Assembly (NCBI GenBank): GCA_038214685.1
Contig: JBBQRO010000001.1
Span: 1 to 64,000 of the forward strand
DNA: 64,000 bases
DNA from: CADCTB01 sp038214685
GTDB taxonomy: Bacteria > Actinomycetota > Acidimicrobiia > Acidimicrobiales > AC-14
Reading direction: 5' to 3'
Shown in pieces: positions 25,550-33,801 of the stretch (position 1 is the stretch's first letter; every line of letters starts with the position of its first letter). A program made the position numbers and the translations under genes. The notes beneath the pieces are model-generated. The model was not told where the DNA came from and did not search any database. It worked only from the letters and a program-made list of their open reading frames with translations.

Positions 25550-27760
25550 GTGCCCACCGCCGATCGCGTGTTGCCGTGGCGGCGCTCGTCCCAAACCGTC
25601 CCCGACGACGTCCGCGAGCTGGTCAACCTCTACCGGTCCAAGCACCCCAAGGCCGACACCTCCCTGCTGACCCGGGCCTACGCGGCGGCCGCCGAAGCCC
25701 ACGATGGTCAGGTCCGTCGCTCGGGGGACCCCTACATCGTCCATCCGCTGGCCGTGGCCACCATCCTGGCCGAGCTCGGCCTTGACGACGTCACCCTGGC
25801 CGCCGCCCTGCTGCACGACGCCGTGGAGGACACGGCCATATCCCTCGACGACGTCACCCGCGACTTCGGGCCCCAGGTGGCGGCCATGGTCGACGGCGTC
25901 ACCAAGCTCGACCGGGTGCGCTTCGACTCCAGGGAGGCCCAGCAGGCGGCCACCATGCGCAAGATGCTCGTGGCCATGGCCAAGGACATCCGGGTCCTGC
26001 TCATCAAGCTGGCCGACCGACTCCACAACATGCGCACCATCGCTGCCCTGCCCCGGGACAAGCAGGAGCGCATCGCCCAGGAGACCATCGACGTGTATGC
26101 GCCGCTGGCCCACCGGCTGTGCATCGGCGGCATCAAGTGGCAGCTCGAGGATCTCTCCTTCGCCACCCTCTACCCCAAGCGTTACGCCGAGATCGAGCAG
26201 ATGGTGTCGAGCCGCGCCCCCGAGCGCGACATCTACCTGTCGCAGGTCGTCGACATGGTGCGGGCCCGGCTGGCCGAGGTAAAGGTGGACGGCGACGTGA
26301 TCGGCCGCCCAAAGCACTACTGGAGCATCTACGAGAAGATGGTGGTGAAGCAGCGGGAGTTCGACGAGATCTATGACCTCGTCGGCCTGCGGGTGTTGGT
26401 CAGCAGCGAGAAGGACTGCTACGCGGCACTGGGCACCATCCACGCCACGTGGAAGCCGGTGCAGGGGCGGTTCAAGGACTACATCGCCATGCCCAAGTTC
26501 AACCTCTACCAGTCGCTGCACACCACCGTCGTGGGGCCCCAGGGCAAGCCCATCGAGGTCCAGATCCGCACCGTCGAGATGCACCAGCGGGCGGAGTACG
26601 GCATCGCCGCGCACTGGAACTACAAGGAATCGGGGCCCCTGGCCGACGTCGGGTGGCTGCACCGCATCGTCGACTGGCAGTCCGAGACCGACGATCCGGC
26701 CGAGTTCATGGAGTCGCTCAAGCTCGACCTCGACCAGGACGAGGTGTTCGTCTTCACCCCCAAGGGCGACGTGGTCACCATGGCCCTGGGCGCCACGCCC
26801 ATCGACTTCGCCTACGCCATCCACACCGACGTGGGTCACCGGTGCATCGGCTCCCGCCTGAACGGCCGATTGGTTCCCCTCGACACCACGCTGAAGTCGG
26901 GCGACCGCGTCGAGGTCATCACCTCCAAGGTCGAAGGAGCCGGGCCGTCGCGCGACTGGCTGCAGGTGGCCGTCACCCCGCGGGCCCGCAACAAGATCCG
27001 CCACTGGTTCAGCCGCAGCCGGCGCGAGGAGGCGGTGGAGAGCGGGCGCGAGGAGCTGGTGAAGTTCATGCGTCGCGAGGGTCTGCCCGTGCAGAAGCTG
27101 GCCAACTCCCCAGTGCTGGCCAAGGTGGCTGTCGACCTCAACTACGCCGATCTCGACGCCCTTCACCAGGCCATCGGCGAGAACCACGTGTCGGCCCAGT
27201 CCGTGGCCCAGCGCCTGGCGCGCGAGCTACGGGGCGGCGAGAACGAGGAGCAGCTGCCCTCCACCGTCCGCCGCCCGGCCCGCTCACGGGTCCAGGGCTC
27301 GGGGGGCGTGCACGTCGAGGGTCTCGACGACGTCATGGTCCGTCTTGCCCTGTGCTGCACGCCCGTGCCGGGGGACGAGATCATCGGGTTCGTCACCACG
27401 GGGCGGGGCGTGTCGGTCCACCGGGCCGACTGTTCCAACGCCGTCACGCTCACCACCAGCATGGGCGAGCGCCAGATCGAGGTGGAGTGGGACGGAGCCC
27501 GGGCCGGCGTGTTCGTGGCCTCTATCGAGGTCCAGGCCCTCGACCGGGCCCGCCTCCTGGGCGACGTCTCCACCGCCCTGGCCGACCACCACGTGAACAT
27601 CGTGGCGTCGTCCACCCACACCGGCTCCGACCGGGTCGCCCGGTTGCGCTTCGACTTCGAGCTGGCCGACCCTTCGCACCTCGATGCGGTGTTGCGATCC
27701 GTGAAGCGGGTCGAGGCGGTGTTCGACGCCTACCGGGTTCTGCCCGGCACCCGCCGCTGA
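25550..27760 (+). CDS. relA: bifunctional (p)ppGpp synthetase/hydrolase RelA/SpoT
   Basis: A 736-residue stringent-response enzyme. The HD hydrolase domain has VHPLAVATILAELGLDD and HDAVED (89-94). The synthetase domain has RPKHYWSIYEKM, YDLVGLRVLV, FNLYQSLHTTVVGPQGKPIE and VQIRTVEMHQRAEYGIAAHW. The TGS domain starts at VFVFTPKGDVVTMALGATPI, and a C-terminal zinc-finger/ACT region carries LCCTPVPGDEIIGFVT and VNIVASSTHTG. Both catalytic sites look intact. The GTG start follows AGGGGAACCAGGA. Confidence 0.97.
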   Translation: MPTADRVLPWRRSSQTVPDDVRELVNLYRSKHPKADTSLLTRAYAAAAEAHDGQVRRSGDPYIVHPLAVATILAELGLDDVTLAAALLHDAVEDTAISLDDVTRDFGPQVAAMVDGVTKLDRVRFDSREAQQAATMRKMLVAMAKDIRVLLIKLADRLHNMRTIAALPRDKQERIAQETIDVYAPLAHRLCIGGIKWQLEDLSFATLYPKRYAEIEQMVSSRAPERDIYLSQVVDMVRARLAEVKVDGDVIGRPKHYWSIYEKMVVKQREFDEIYDLVGLRVLVSSEKDCYAALGTIHATWKPVQGRFKDYIAMPKFNLYQSLHTTVVGPQGKPIEVQIRTVEMHQRAEYGIAAHWNYKESGPLADVGWLHRIVDWQSETDDPAEFMESLKLDLDQDEVFVFTPKGDVVTMALGATPIDFAYAIHTDVGHRCIGSRLNGRLVPLDTTLKSGDRVEVITSKVEGAGPSRDWLQVAVTPRARNKIRHWFSRSRREEAVESGREELVKFMRREGLPVQKLANSPVLAKVAVDLNYADLDALHQAIGENHVSAQSVAQRLARELRGGENEEQLPSTVRRPARSRVQGSGGVHVEGLDDVMVRLALCCTPVPGDEIIGFVTTGRGVSVHRADCSNAVTLTTSMGERQIEVEWDGARAGVFVASIEVQALDRARLLGDVSTALADHHVNIVASSTHTGSDRVARLRFDFELADPSHLDAVLRSVKRVEAVFDAYRVLPGTRR

Positions 27761-27835
27761 ACCGGTAGAGCGATCGACCGCTGACGGCCCAGGTCATATG
27801 GGTGAAACACCGACGGGGCGCCCAGGCGCACCCGG

Positions 27836-27841
27836 TAGCGT
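27836..27841 (+). promoter_or_regulatory. -10 hexamer of hisS (leaderless)
   Basis: TAGCGT lies 6 nt before the hisS GTG at 27848. The same hexamer and spacing recur before rarA. Confidence 0.6.
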
Positions 27842-27847
27842 GCTTCT

Positions 27848-29092
27848 GTGACCGAATTCCGTGCCCCCGTGGGCACCCGCGACGTGCTGCCGCCGGAATC
27901 GGCTCGCTGGGAACGGCTGGTCGCCTTGTTCGCCGGCCACGTCGGGCGGGCCGGGTACGGGCTGGTGCTCAGCCCCATGTTCGAGGATGTCGGGGTCTTC
28001 GAGCGGGTCGGCGAGGGGACCGACGTGGTCCGCAAGGAGATGTACGACTTCGAGGACAAGGGCGGCCGGCGGGTGGCGCTACGCCCCGAGGGGACGGCAT
28101 CGGTGGTCCGGGCGTACGTCCAGCACCGGCCGACCGCGCCGTTCAAGGCCTGGTACGTCGGCCCGAACTTCCGCTACGAGCGGCCCCAGGCGGGGCGGTT
28201 CCGCCAGCATCACCAGCTGGGTGTCGAAGCGCTGGGCACCGACGACGCCGACCTCGACGTCGAGGTCGTGGCTCTGGCCTGGTCGGTGTGCGCCGCCGTC
28301 GGCCTCGGCCGGGTGACGTTGCTGCTCAACTCGCTGGGTGACGACGTCTGCCGGCCGGCATATCTCGACCTGCTGCGCGCTTTCCTGGGCGCCGCCGTCC
28401 TGTGCGACGAGCACTCGGCCGGATTCGAGAGGAACCCGCTGCGGGTGCTGGACTGCAAGCGCGATGCGTGCCGCACGGCCACCGAGGCGGCGCCCCGCCT
28501 GGTCGACCACCTGTGCGAGCCGTGCGCCGCCCACTTCACCCGGGTGCGGGCCGGCCTCGACAGCCTGGGCGTGGCGTACACCTTGCAACCCCGCCTGGTG
28601 CGGGGACTCGACTACTACACCCGGACCACCTTCGAGCTGGCCGCCGACTCGCTCGATTCGGCTCAGAACGCGGTGGGCGGCGGCGGGCGGTACGACAAGC
28701 TGGCCGAGGCGCTCGGCGGCCCGGCCACGCCGGGGATCGGATTCGGCCTGGGGATCGAGCGGCTGATGCTGGCGGCCGACGCCGAGGGCGTATTCGGTAT
28801 CCCGGCGTCGGCCCTCGACGTCTGGGTGGTCGACACCACGGGCGGTGCCGCTGCGCTTGCACTGACCCACGAGCTGCGGGTGGCAGGCATCTCGGCCGAC
28901 CGGTCGTTCGACGGGCGGTCTATGAAGTCCCAGTTCAAGTCGGCCGACCGGTCCGGGGCCCGTCTCGCCCTCGTCGTCGGCGACAACGAGCTGGCGGCGG
29001 CCACAGTGACCTTGCGGGACCTCCGCGGAGGAGAACAGGAGACGGTCGACCGGGCCGACATCCTCAAGCACGTGCAGGAGCGACTTTCATGA
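27848..29092 (+). CDS. hisS: histidyl-tRNA synthetase
   Basis: A 414-residue class II synthetase. Motif 1/2 region: GTRDVLPPESARWERLV, RPEGTASVVRAYVQH and FRYERPQAGRFRQHHQLGVE. Histidine-specific LVRGLDYYTRTTFE and motif 3 GIGFGLGIERL are present. The C-terminal anticodon-binding domain begins near residue 325 (LDVWVVDTTGG). The GTG start is leaderless. The TGA overlaps the aspS ATG. Confidence 0.97.
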   Translation: MTEFRAPVGTRDVLPPESARWERLVALFAGHVGRAGYGLVLSPMFEDVGVFERVGEGTDVVRKEMYDFEDKGGRRVALRPEGTASVVRAYVQHRPTAPFKAWYVGPNFRYERPQAGRFRQHHQLGVEALGTDDADLDVEVVALAWSVCAAVGLGRVTLLLNSLGDDVCRPAYLDLLRAFLGAAVLCDEHSAGFERNPLRVLDCKRDACRTATEAAPRLVDHLCEPCAAHFTRVRAGLDSLGVAYTLQPRLVRGLDYYTRTTFELAADSLDSAQNAVGGGGRYDKLAEALGGPATPGIGFGLGIERLMLAADAEGVFGIPASALDVWVVDTTGGAAALALTHELRVAGISADRSFDGRSMKSQFKSADRSGARLALVVGDNELAAATVTLRDLRGGEQETVDRADILKHVQERLS

Positions 29093-30807
29093 TGCGGACC
29101 CACATGTGCGGCGAGCTCCGCCCCACCCACGTCGGCCAGGCGGTCAGCGTGTGTGGCTGGGTGGCCAGCCGGCGCGAGCACGGCCAGAGCCTGGCCTTCG
29201 TCGACGTGCGTGACCACACGGGGATCGTGCAGTGCGTGGTCGACGGTGCCGCCGACCTGCGCTCGGAGTTCGTCGTGCGGGTCACGGGCATGGTGCGGGC
29301 CCGCCCCGAGGGCACGGCCAACCCCAACCTGCCCACCGGCGACGTCGAGGTGGGCGACTGCTCCGTCGAGATCGTCTCCCAGGCCGAACCGCCGCCGTTC
29401 CCGGTGGCCGACCGCGTCGACGCGGAGGAGAACCTGCGGCTGCGCCACCGGTACGTCGACCTCCGCCGGCCCACGATGCAGCGCAACCTGCGCCTGCGGG
29501 CCGCGGTCAGCAGCGCCATTCGCCGATCGATGGAGGACCAGGGCTTCGTTGAGGTGGAGACACCGACCCTGATCGCCTCCACGCCCGAGGGGGCGCGTGA
29601 CTTCGTCGTCCCCTCCCGCCTGCAGCCGGGATCCTTCTACGCCCTGCCCCAGAGCCCCCAGCTGTTCAAGCAGCTGCTCATGGTCGGTGGCGTCGACAAG
29701 TACTTCCAGCTGGCCCGGTGCCTGCGCGACGAGGACCTGCGGGCCGACCGCCAGTTCGAGTTCACCCAGCTCGACGCCGAGATGTCCTTTGCCGACCAGG
29801 ACGACGTCATCGCCGTCATCTCCCAGACCATCGCCGCCGGCATCGCCGCCGCCGGCCGGGAGGTCTCCGCCGAGATCCCCCGCATGACCTGGCGCGAGGC
29901 CCAGGACCGGTTCGGCTCCGACAAGCCCGATGTGCGTTTCGGGATGGAGCTGGTCGAGCTCACGGAGGCGGTGGCGGGCACCGGCTTCCGGGCGTTGCAG
30001 GCGCCCTGCGTCAAGGGCATCCGCGTGCCGGCTGAGGCCGGCATGGGGCGGGCGCGAATCGACCGGTTGACCGACCAGGCCAAGGCCGCCGGCGCCGGCG
30101 GGCTGGTGTGGCTGAAAATGGAGGGTGAGACGCTGGCATCGCCCATCCTCAAGTTCCTGTCCGAAGCCGAGCAGTCCGGCCTGCCCAAGGCCCTCGGTGC
30201 CGAGCCCGACGACCTGCTGCTGATCGTGGCGGGGGAGCGGCCGGTCGTCGACCGGGTGCTGGGCCAGCTCCGGTTGGAACTGGGGCGCCCGCCGGTGACC
30301 GAGGGCGGGTTGAACCTGCTGTGGGTCACCGACTTCCCCCTCTTCGAGGGCCTCGACGGCGACGGCCGGCCCATCCCGGCCCATCACCCGTTCACCATGC
30401 CCCACCCCGACGACCTCGACGCCCTCGACACCGAGCCGCTCGCCGTCCGCTCCCAGGCCTACGACCTGGTGCTCAACGGCTGGGAGCTGGGCTCCGGCTC
30501 GGTGCGTATCCACCGCCCCGAGATCCAGCAGCGGATCTTCTCCTTCCTGGGCATCGAGCCCGAGCAGGCCCAGGCCCGCTTCGGCTTCCTCCTCGACGCC
30601 TTTCGCCACGGCGCCCCGCCCCACGCCGGCTTCGCCTTCGGCATCGACCGCCTCGTCGCCCTCCTCGCCGGCGAGGAGAACATCCGCGAGGTCATCGCCT
30701 TCCCCAAGACCCAGTCCGGTGTCGACCCCCTCACCGGCGCCCCGGGCCCGATCGACCCCCGCCAACTCACCGAACTGGGCCTCCGCACCCTCCCCAAACC
30801 GACCTGA
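29089..30807 (+). CDS. aspS: aspartyl-tRNA synthetase, probably non-discriminating
   Basis: A 572-residue class IIb synthetase: OB-fold anticodon-binding domain first (CGELRPTHVGQAVSVCGWVA), then the catalytic core with RLRHRYVDLRRPTMQRNL, ALPQSPQLFKQLLMVGGVDK, CLRDEDLRADRQFEFTQLDA and the C-terminal AFGIDRLVALLAGEENIREV. His31 in RREHG matches the histidine seen in enzymes that charge both tRNA-Asp and tRNA-Asn, whereas E. coli has Leu there. Two adjacent ATGs (29089, 29092) are possible starts; the first overlaps the hisS stop. Confidence 0.96.
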   Translation: MMRTHMCGELRPTHVGQAVSVCGWVASRREHGQSLAFVDVRDHTGIVQCVVDGAADLRSEFVVRVTGMVRARPEGTANPNLPTGDVEVGDCSVEIVSQAEPPPFPVADRVDAEENLRLRHRYVDLRRPTMQRNLRLRAAVSSAIRRSMEDQGFVEVETPTLIASTPEGARDFVVPSRLQPGSFYALPQSPQLFKQLLMVGGVDKYFQLARCLRDEDLRADRQFEFTQLDAEMSFADQDDVIAVISQTIAAGIAAAGREVSAEIPRMTWREAQDRFGSDKPDVRFGMELVELTEAVAGTGFRALQAPCVKGIRVPAEAGMGRARIDRLTDQAKAAGAGGLVWLKMEGETLASPILKFLSEAEQSGLPKALGAEPDDLLLIVAGERPVVDRVLGQLRLELGRPPVTEGGLNLLWVTDFPLFEGLDGDGRPIPAHHPFTMPHPDDLDALDTEPLAVRSQAYDLVLNGWELGSGSVRIHRPEIQQRIFSFLGIEPEQAQARFGFLLDAFRHGAPPHAGFAFGIDRLVALLAGEENIREVIAFPKTQSGVDPLTGAPGPIDPRQLTELGLRTLPKPT

Positions 30808-30814
30808 CCGGGGC

Positions 30815-30862
30815 GAGTGTGGGCGATTCGCGGTGACATTCGACACCGAATCGCCCACTCTC
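30815..30862 (-). repeat. 48-bp palindromic repeat, copy 1 (reverse orientation)
   Basis: Arms GAGTGTGGGCGATTCG and CGAATCGCCCACTCTC pair over 16 bp with one mismatch. The asymmetric centre matches the reverse complement of the other three copies (about 41 of 48 positions identical to the complement of copy 4). It begins 8 nt after the aspS stop, upstream of the DUF559 pseudogene. Confidence 0.85.
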
Positions 30863-30894
30863 ACGTTGTCTCATCCCTGCGCCATGCTGGTTCA

Positions 30895-31808
30895 ATGGAC
30901 GTCCGCCACCGCCTCAGCACGATCGCCGCCTCCCAACACGGCCTCATCACCCTCGGGCAAGCCCTGCACGCCGGTCTCGGCGTCGGTCAGATCCGCCACA
31001 AGGCCCGGTCGGGGGAGTGGGTCGTCGTGCGGCCGCGTGTCTACGCCGTCGCCGGCGCCCCGCCGACGTGGGTCCAGGCGATGGCCGCCACGACCCTGAG
31101 CCTCCAGCCGCACGCCTGGCTCTCGCACGACTCGGCCGGGGGGGTGTTGAGGGCATGACTGGCTGATCATCACGGCCGGGTGAAGCTGGCCGGCGTGCGT
31201 AGTCACCGGTCCGGGGCCTTGTTCAGCGCCGACCTGACCAGCCATCTGCAGATTCCCGTGACGAGCCCAGAACGCACGCTGGTCGACCTTTCGGCGACCC
31301 TGCCGCCGACGGCCCTCGGCCGTCTGCTCGACGACGGGCTCCGGCGCCGGCTCGTGCGCTTGGAGCGGCTCCGCTCCTGCGTCGGTCGCCTTGGCAAGGC
31401 ACCTGGCCGCCGGCCGGCCGTGATCCAGGACCTCCTGGTGGCCCGGCTCCCCGGCTACGACCCGGGCGACAGCGACCTGGAGACACGGGTGCTGCGGGCC
31501 CTGGTGGCCGCCGGCCTGCCGGTCCTCGTCCAGCAGTACCGGGTACGGATAGGGAGCCGCACGTACAAGCTGGATCTGGCCGACCCCCCGTCAAAGCTGG
31601 CCGTCGAGCTCGACGGGTGGGAGTTCCACCACACCCGTTCGGCTTTCGACGACGATCGGGCCCGAGCCAACGCCCTCGTCGCCCATGGGTGGACCCTGCT
31701 CCGGTTCACCTCCCGGTCCACCGACGAGGAGATCGTGACCTGCGTATCCGCGTCGCTGCGCCAGTGTGGGCGATTCGGTGTCGCAAGCACTGCGGATCGC
31801 CCACACTC
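30895..31808 (+). pseudogene. AbiEi-like/DUF559 (Vsr-like nuclease fold) gene broken by an in-frame TGA
   Basis: Reading one frame from ATG 30895 gives an N-terminal AbiEi-antitoxin-like winged-helix region (HGLITLGQALHAGLGVGQIR, GEWVVVRPRVYAVAGAP, WLSHDSAGG). A TGA stop follows at 31156-31158. The same frame then continues with VTSPERTLVDLSATLP and a DUF559 domain whose PD-(D/E)xK-type core is visible (ESDLETR-like SDLETRVLRALVAAGLP, YKLDLADPPSKLAVELDGWE, DRARANALVAHGWTLLRFTS). Part of the linker after SHDSAGG appears missing. The normal C-terminal stop is absent because repeat copy 2 covers the end. A GTG at 31180 could still give a C-terminal fragment. Confidence 0.75.
31762..31808 (+). 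repeat. 48-bp palindromic repeat, copy 2 (47 bp, forward)
   Basis: Arms AGTGTGGGCGATTCG and GGATCGCCCACACT pair, with centre GTGTCGCAAGCACTGC. It sits over the 3' end of the DUF559 reading frame, which has no stop codon within it, and ends 8 nt before the rarA -10 hexamer. Its orientation is opposite to copy 1. Confidence 0.85.
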
Positions 31809-31816
31809 GGGAGGGG

Positions 31817-31822
31817 TAGCGT
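31817..31822 (+). promoter_or_regulatory. -10 hexamer of rarA (leaderless)
   Basis: TAGCGT lies 6 nt before the rarA GTG. The palindromic repeat copy 2 occupies the position where a -35 element would be expected. Confidence 0.6.
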
Positions 31823-31828
31823 CGCCTC

Positions 31829-33145
31829 GTGGCCGAGGATCTGTTCGGGGCCGCTCTGCAGGAGCGGCTGCGCCGGCAGGCACCGCTGGCGGCCCGGATG
31901 CGGCCGGTGACGCTCGACGAGGTGGTCGGTCAGGTGCACCTACTCGGCGCCGGCGGGCCGCTGCGGCGGCTGATCGAGGCCGACCGAATGTCGTCGGTGA
32001 TCCTGTGGGGACCGCCGGGGACGGGCAAGACCACCCTGGCCCGGCTCATCGCCGGCGCCACCAGCAGGTCGTTCGAGACGCTCTCGGCGGTGACGGCCGG
32101 CGTGAAAGACGTGCGGGAGGTGGTGGAGCGGGCCCGCCGGCGGCTGGCCGAGCAGGGCGAGGGCACGATCCTGTTCCTCGACGAGATCCACCGGTTCAAC
32201 AAGTCCCAGCAGGACGCCTTCCTGCCCGCGGTGGAGGAGGGCCTGCTCGTCCTGATCGGGGCGACCACCGAGAACCCCTACTTCGAGGTCAACGCCCCGC
32301 TGCTCTCCCGCTCCAGCCTGTTCCGGCTCCAGCCCCTGTCGCCCGACGCGGTTCGGGCCCTGCTCGAGCGCGGCCTGGAGCATGAGCAGGCCGAGGCCGA
32401 CAATGAGGCCCTCGACCATCTCGTCGGCCGGGCCGACGGAGACGCCCGGGTGGCGCTCAACGCCCTGGAAGTGGCCATAGCCCTGGCCGGCGACGGTGCC
32501 AAGGTCACCCTGGCCGACGCCGAAGCCGCCCTCGACGCCCGGGCCCTCCGCTACGAGCGCGACGAGCACTACGACATCGTGTCCGCCTTCATCAAGAGCA
32601 TCCGTGGCTCCGACCCCGACGCCGGCCTGTACTGGTTGGCCCGCATGCTCGAAGCCGGCGAGGACGCCCGGTTCATCGCCCGCCGGATGGTGATCCTGGC
32701 GTCGGAGGACGTGGGCATGGCCGACCCCATGGCCCTGCTCATCGCCGACGCCGCGGCCCGGGCGGTGGAATTCGTCGGCCTGCCCGAAGCTCAGCTCAAC
32801 CTGGCCCAGGCGGTGATTCACCTGGCCACCGCCCCGAAGTCCAACCGGGTCACCGCCGGCCTCGGCGGGGCGCAAGACGACGTGAAGGACCGCCCGGCCG
32901 GCGAGGTTCCCGTGCACCTGCGCAGCGCCTCGTACTTCGGGGCCAAGAAGCTGGGTCATGGGATCGGCTACGAGTATCCTCATGATGACCCGCGCGGGTG
33001 GGTGCCCCAGGAGCATCGCCCCCCTGAGGTTGCCGGCCGGGTGTACTACCAACCGTCCGATCATGGCTTCGAACGGGAGATTGCCGAGCGCATGCGAGCA
33101 CGGGACGGACAGGTCCGAGCGGCCGAGAGCGGGCCAGCACAGTGA
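31829..33145 (+). CDS. rarA: replication-associated recombination protein RarA (AAA ATPase)
   Basis: A 438-residue clamp-loader-like ATPase acting at stalled replication forks. Walker A is GPPGTGKTTLARLIAG, Walker B TILFLDEIHRFNKSQQDAFL, sensor LIGATTENPYFEVN, and the C-terminal tetramerisation region has DEHYDIVSAFIKSIRGSDPD and MVILASEDVGMADP. The GTG start (VAEDLFGAALQERL) fits the family. The stop overlaps the next gene as GTGA. Confidence 0.96.
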   Translation: MAEDLFGAALQERLRRQAPLAARMRPVTLDEVVGQVHLLGAGGPLRRLIEADRMSSVILWGPPGTGKTTLARLIAGATSRSFETLSAVTAGVKDVREVVERARRRLAEQGEGTILFLDEIHRFNKSQQDAFLPAVEEGLLVLIGATTENPYFEVNAPLLSRSSLFRLQPLSPDAVRALLERGLEHEQAEADNEALDHLVGRADGDARVALNALEVAIALAGDGAKVTLADAEAALDARALRYERDEHYDIVSAFIKSIRGSDPDAGLYWLARMLEAGEDARFIARRMVILASEDVGMADPMALLIADAAARAVEFVGLPEAQLNLAQAVIHLATAPKSNRVTAGLGGAQDDVKDRPAGEVPVHLRSASYFGAKKLGHGIGYEYPHDDPRGWVPQEHRPPEVAGRVYYQPSDHGFEREIAERMRARDGQVRAAESGPAQ

Positions 33146-33498
33146 ACGCCGGCGAGCTAGCCGCCACCGTGGCCTCGATCGCCTTCGCCATGCTGGTCGT
33201 GGGCCTGCTCGTCCTGGTCGGCTCGGCCATCCGCACCATGAAGACGGTGCGGGGGGCGGTCGACGACGTGCGGCGCACTGCGGTCCCGCTCATCGCCGAC
33301 GTCCACGCCGCCGTCCGCCAGGCCAACGGCGACCTGGTGCAGGTGGAGGCCATCCTGGATCGGACGGAGGCCATCCAGGGCACAGTGGACTCGGCGTCGC
33401 GGCTGGCCTACGCCACCTTTGCCACCCCGGTGATCAAGCTGGCCGCAGTGGCGTCCGGGCTCTCCCGGGCATCCCGCCGGTTGGCCAGGCGGGCCTGA
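33142..33498 (+). CDS. DUF948-like single-pass membrane protein
   Basis: A 118-residue protein with one N-terminal helix (ASIAFAMLVVGLLVLVGSAI) followed by a long amphipathic helix (RTMKTVRGAVDDVRRTAVPL, IADVHAAVRQANGDLVQVEA) and a second hydrophobic segment near residue 88-105. Such helix-plus-coiled-coil proteins are widespread between rarA and alaS in Actinobacteria. Function is unknown; a scaffold or envelope role is possible. GTG overlaps the rarA stop. Confidence 0.75.
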   Translation: MNAGELAATVASIAFAMLVVGLLVLVGSAIRTMKTVRGAVDDVRRTAVPLIADVHAAVRQANGDLVQVEAILDRTEAIQGTVDSASRLAYATFATPVIKLAAVASGLSRASRRLARRA

Positions 33499-33504
33499 GC
33501 CACC

Positions 33505-33747
33505 GTGTTCAAGCGCATCTTCTGGCTGGGCACGGGGCTGTCGATCGGGTTCGGCTCGTCGTTCTGGCTCATGCGCACCGTCCGCCGGACGGTCGAGCGG
33601 CTGACCCCCCAGCGGCTCACGCAGGACGTGGTGACCGGGGCCAGGTCGGTCGGCACCGAGGTCAAGGCCGCCCTCGACGAGGGCCGGACAGCCATGCGCC
33701 AGCGCGAGGCCGAGCTGCGCACCGAGATCGGGCGCCGGACGCGCTGA
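33505..33747 (+). CDS. small basic membrane protein of unknown function
   Basis: An 80-residue protein with an N-terminal hydrophobic segment (IFWLGTGLSIGFGSSFWLM) and a charged helical tail (EVKAALDEGRTAMRQREAEL). No family is recognised with confidence. It lies 6 nt after the preceding DUF948-like gene, so they are probably co-expressed and may act together. The GTG start is weak; no strong Shine-Dalgarno sequence is visible. Confidence 0.6.
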   Translation: MFKRIFWLGTGLSIGFGSSFWLMRTVRRTVERLTPQRLTQDVVTGARSVGTEVKAALDEGRTAMRQREAELRTEIGRRTR

Positions 33748-33784
33748 GCGCGCCAACCCGCTGAACGCCGCCGGCTCCGGTCGG

Positions 33785-33790
33785 TAGTCT
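33785..33790 (+). promoter_or_regulatory. -10 hexamer of alaS
   Basis: TAGTCT lies 11 nt before the alaS ATG, so the untranslated leader would be about 5 nt. No Shine-Dalgarno sequence precedes the start. Confidence 0.45.
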
Positions 33791-33801
33791 GACTCCGACG
33801 T

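Noticed and set aside
31156..31158. TGA as a selenocysteine codon in the DUF559 protein
   Set aside because: No downstream SECIS-like hairpin was evident, the position is in a variable linker, and no selenocysteine machinery is in the window.
31180..32385. Extension of the DUF559 frame into rarA as a real C-terminal domain
   Set aside because: Beyond 31762 the residues come from the palindrome and then an alternate frame of rarA; composition turns Arg/Gly/Ala-rich and matches no domain.
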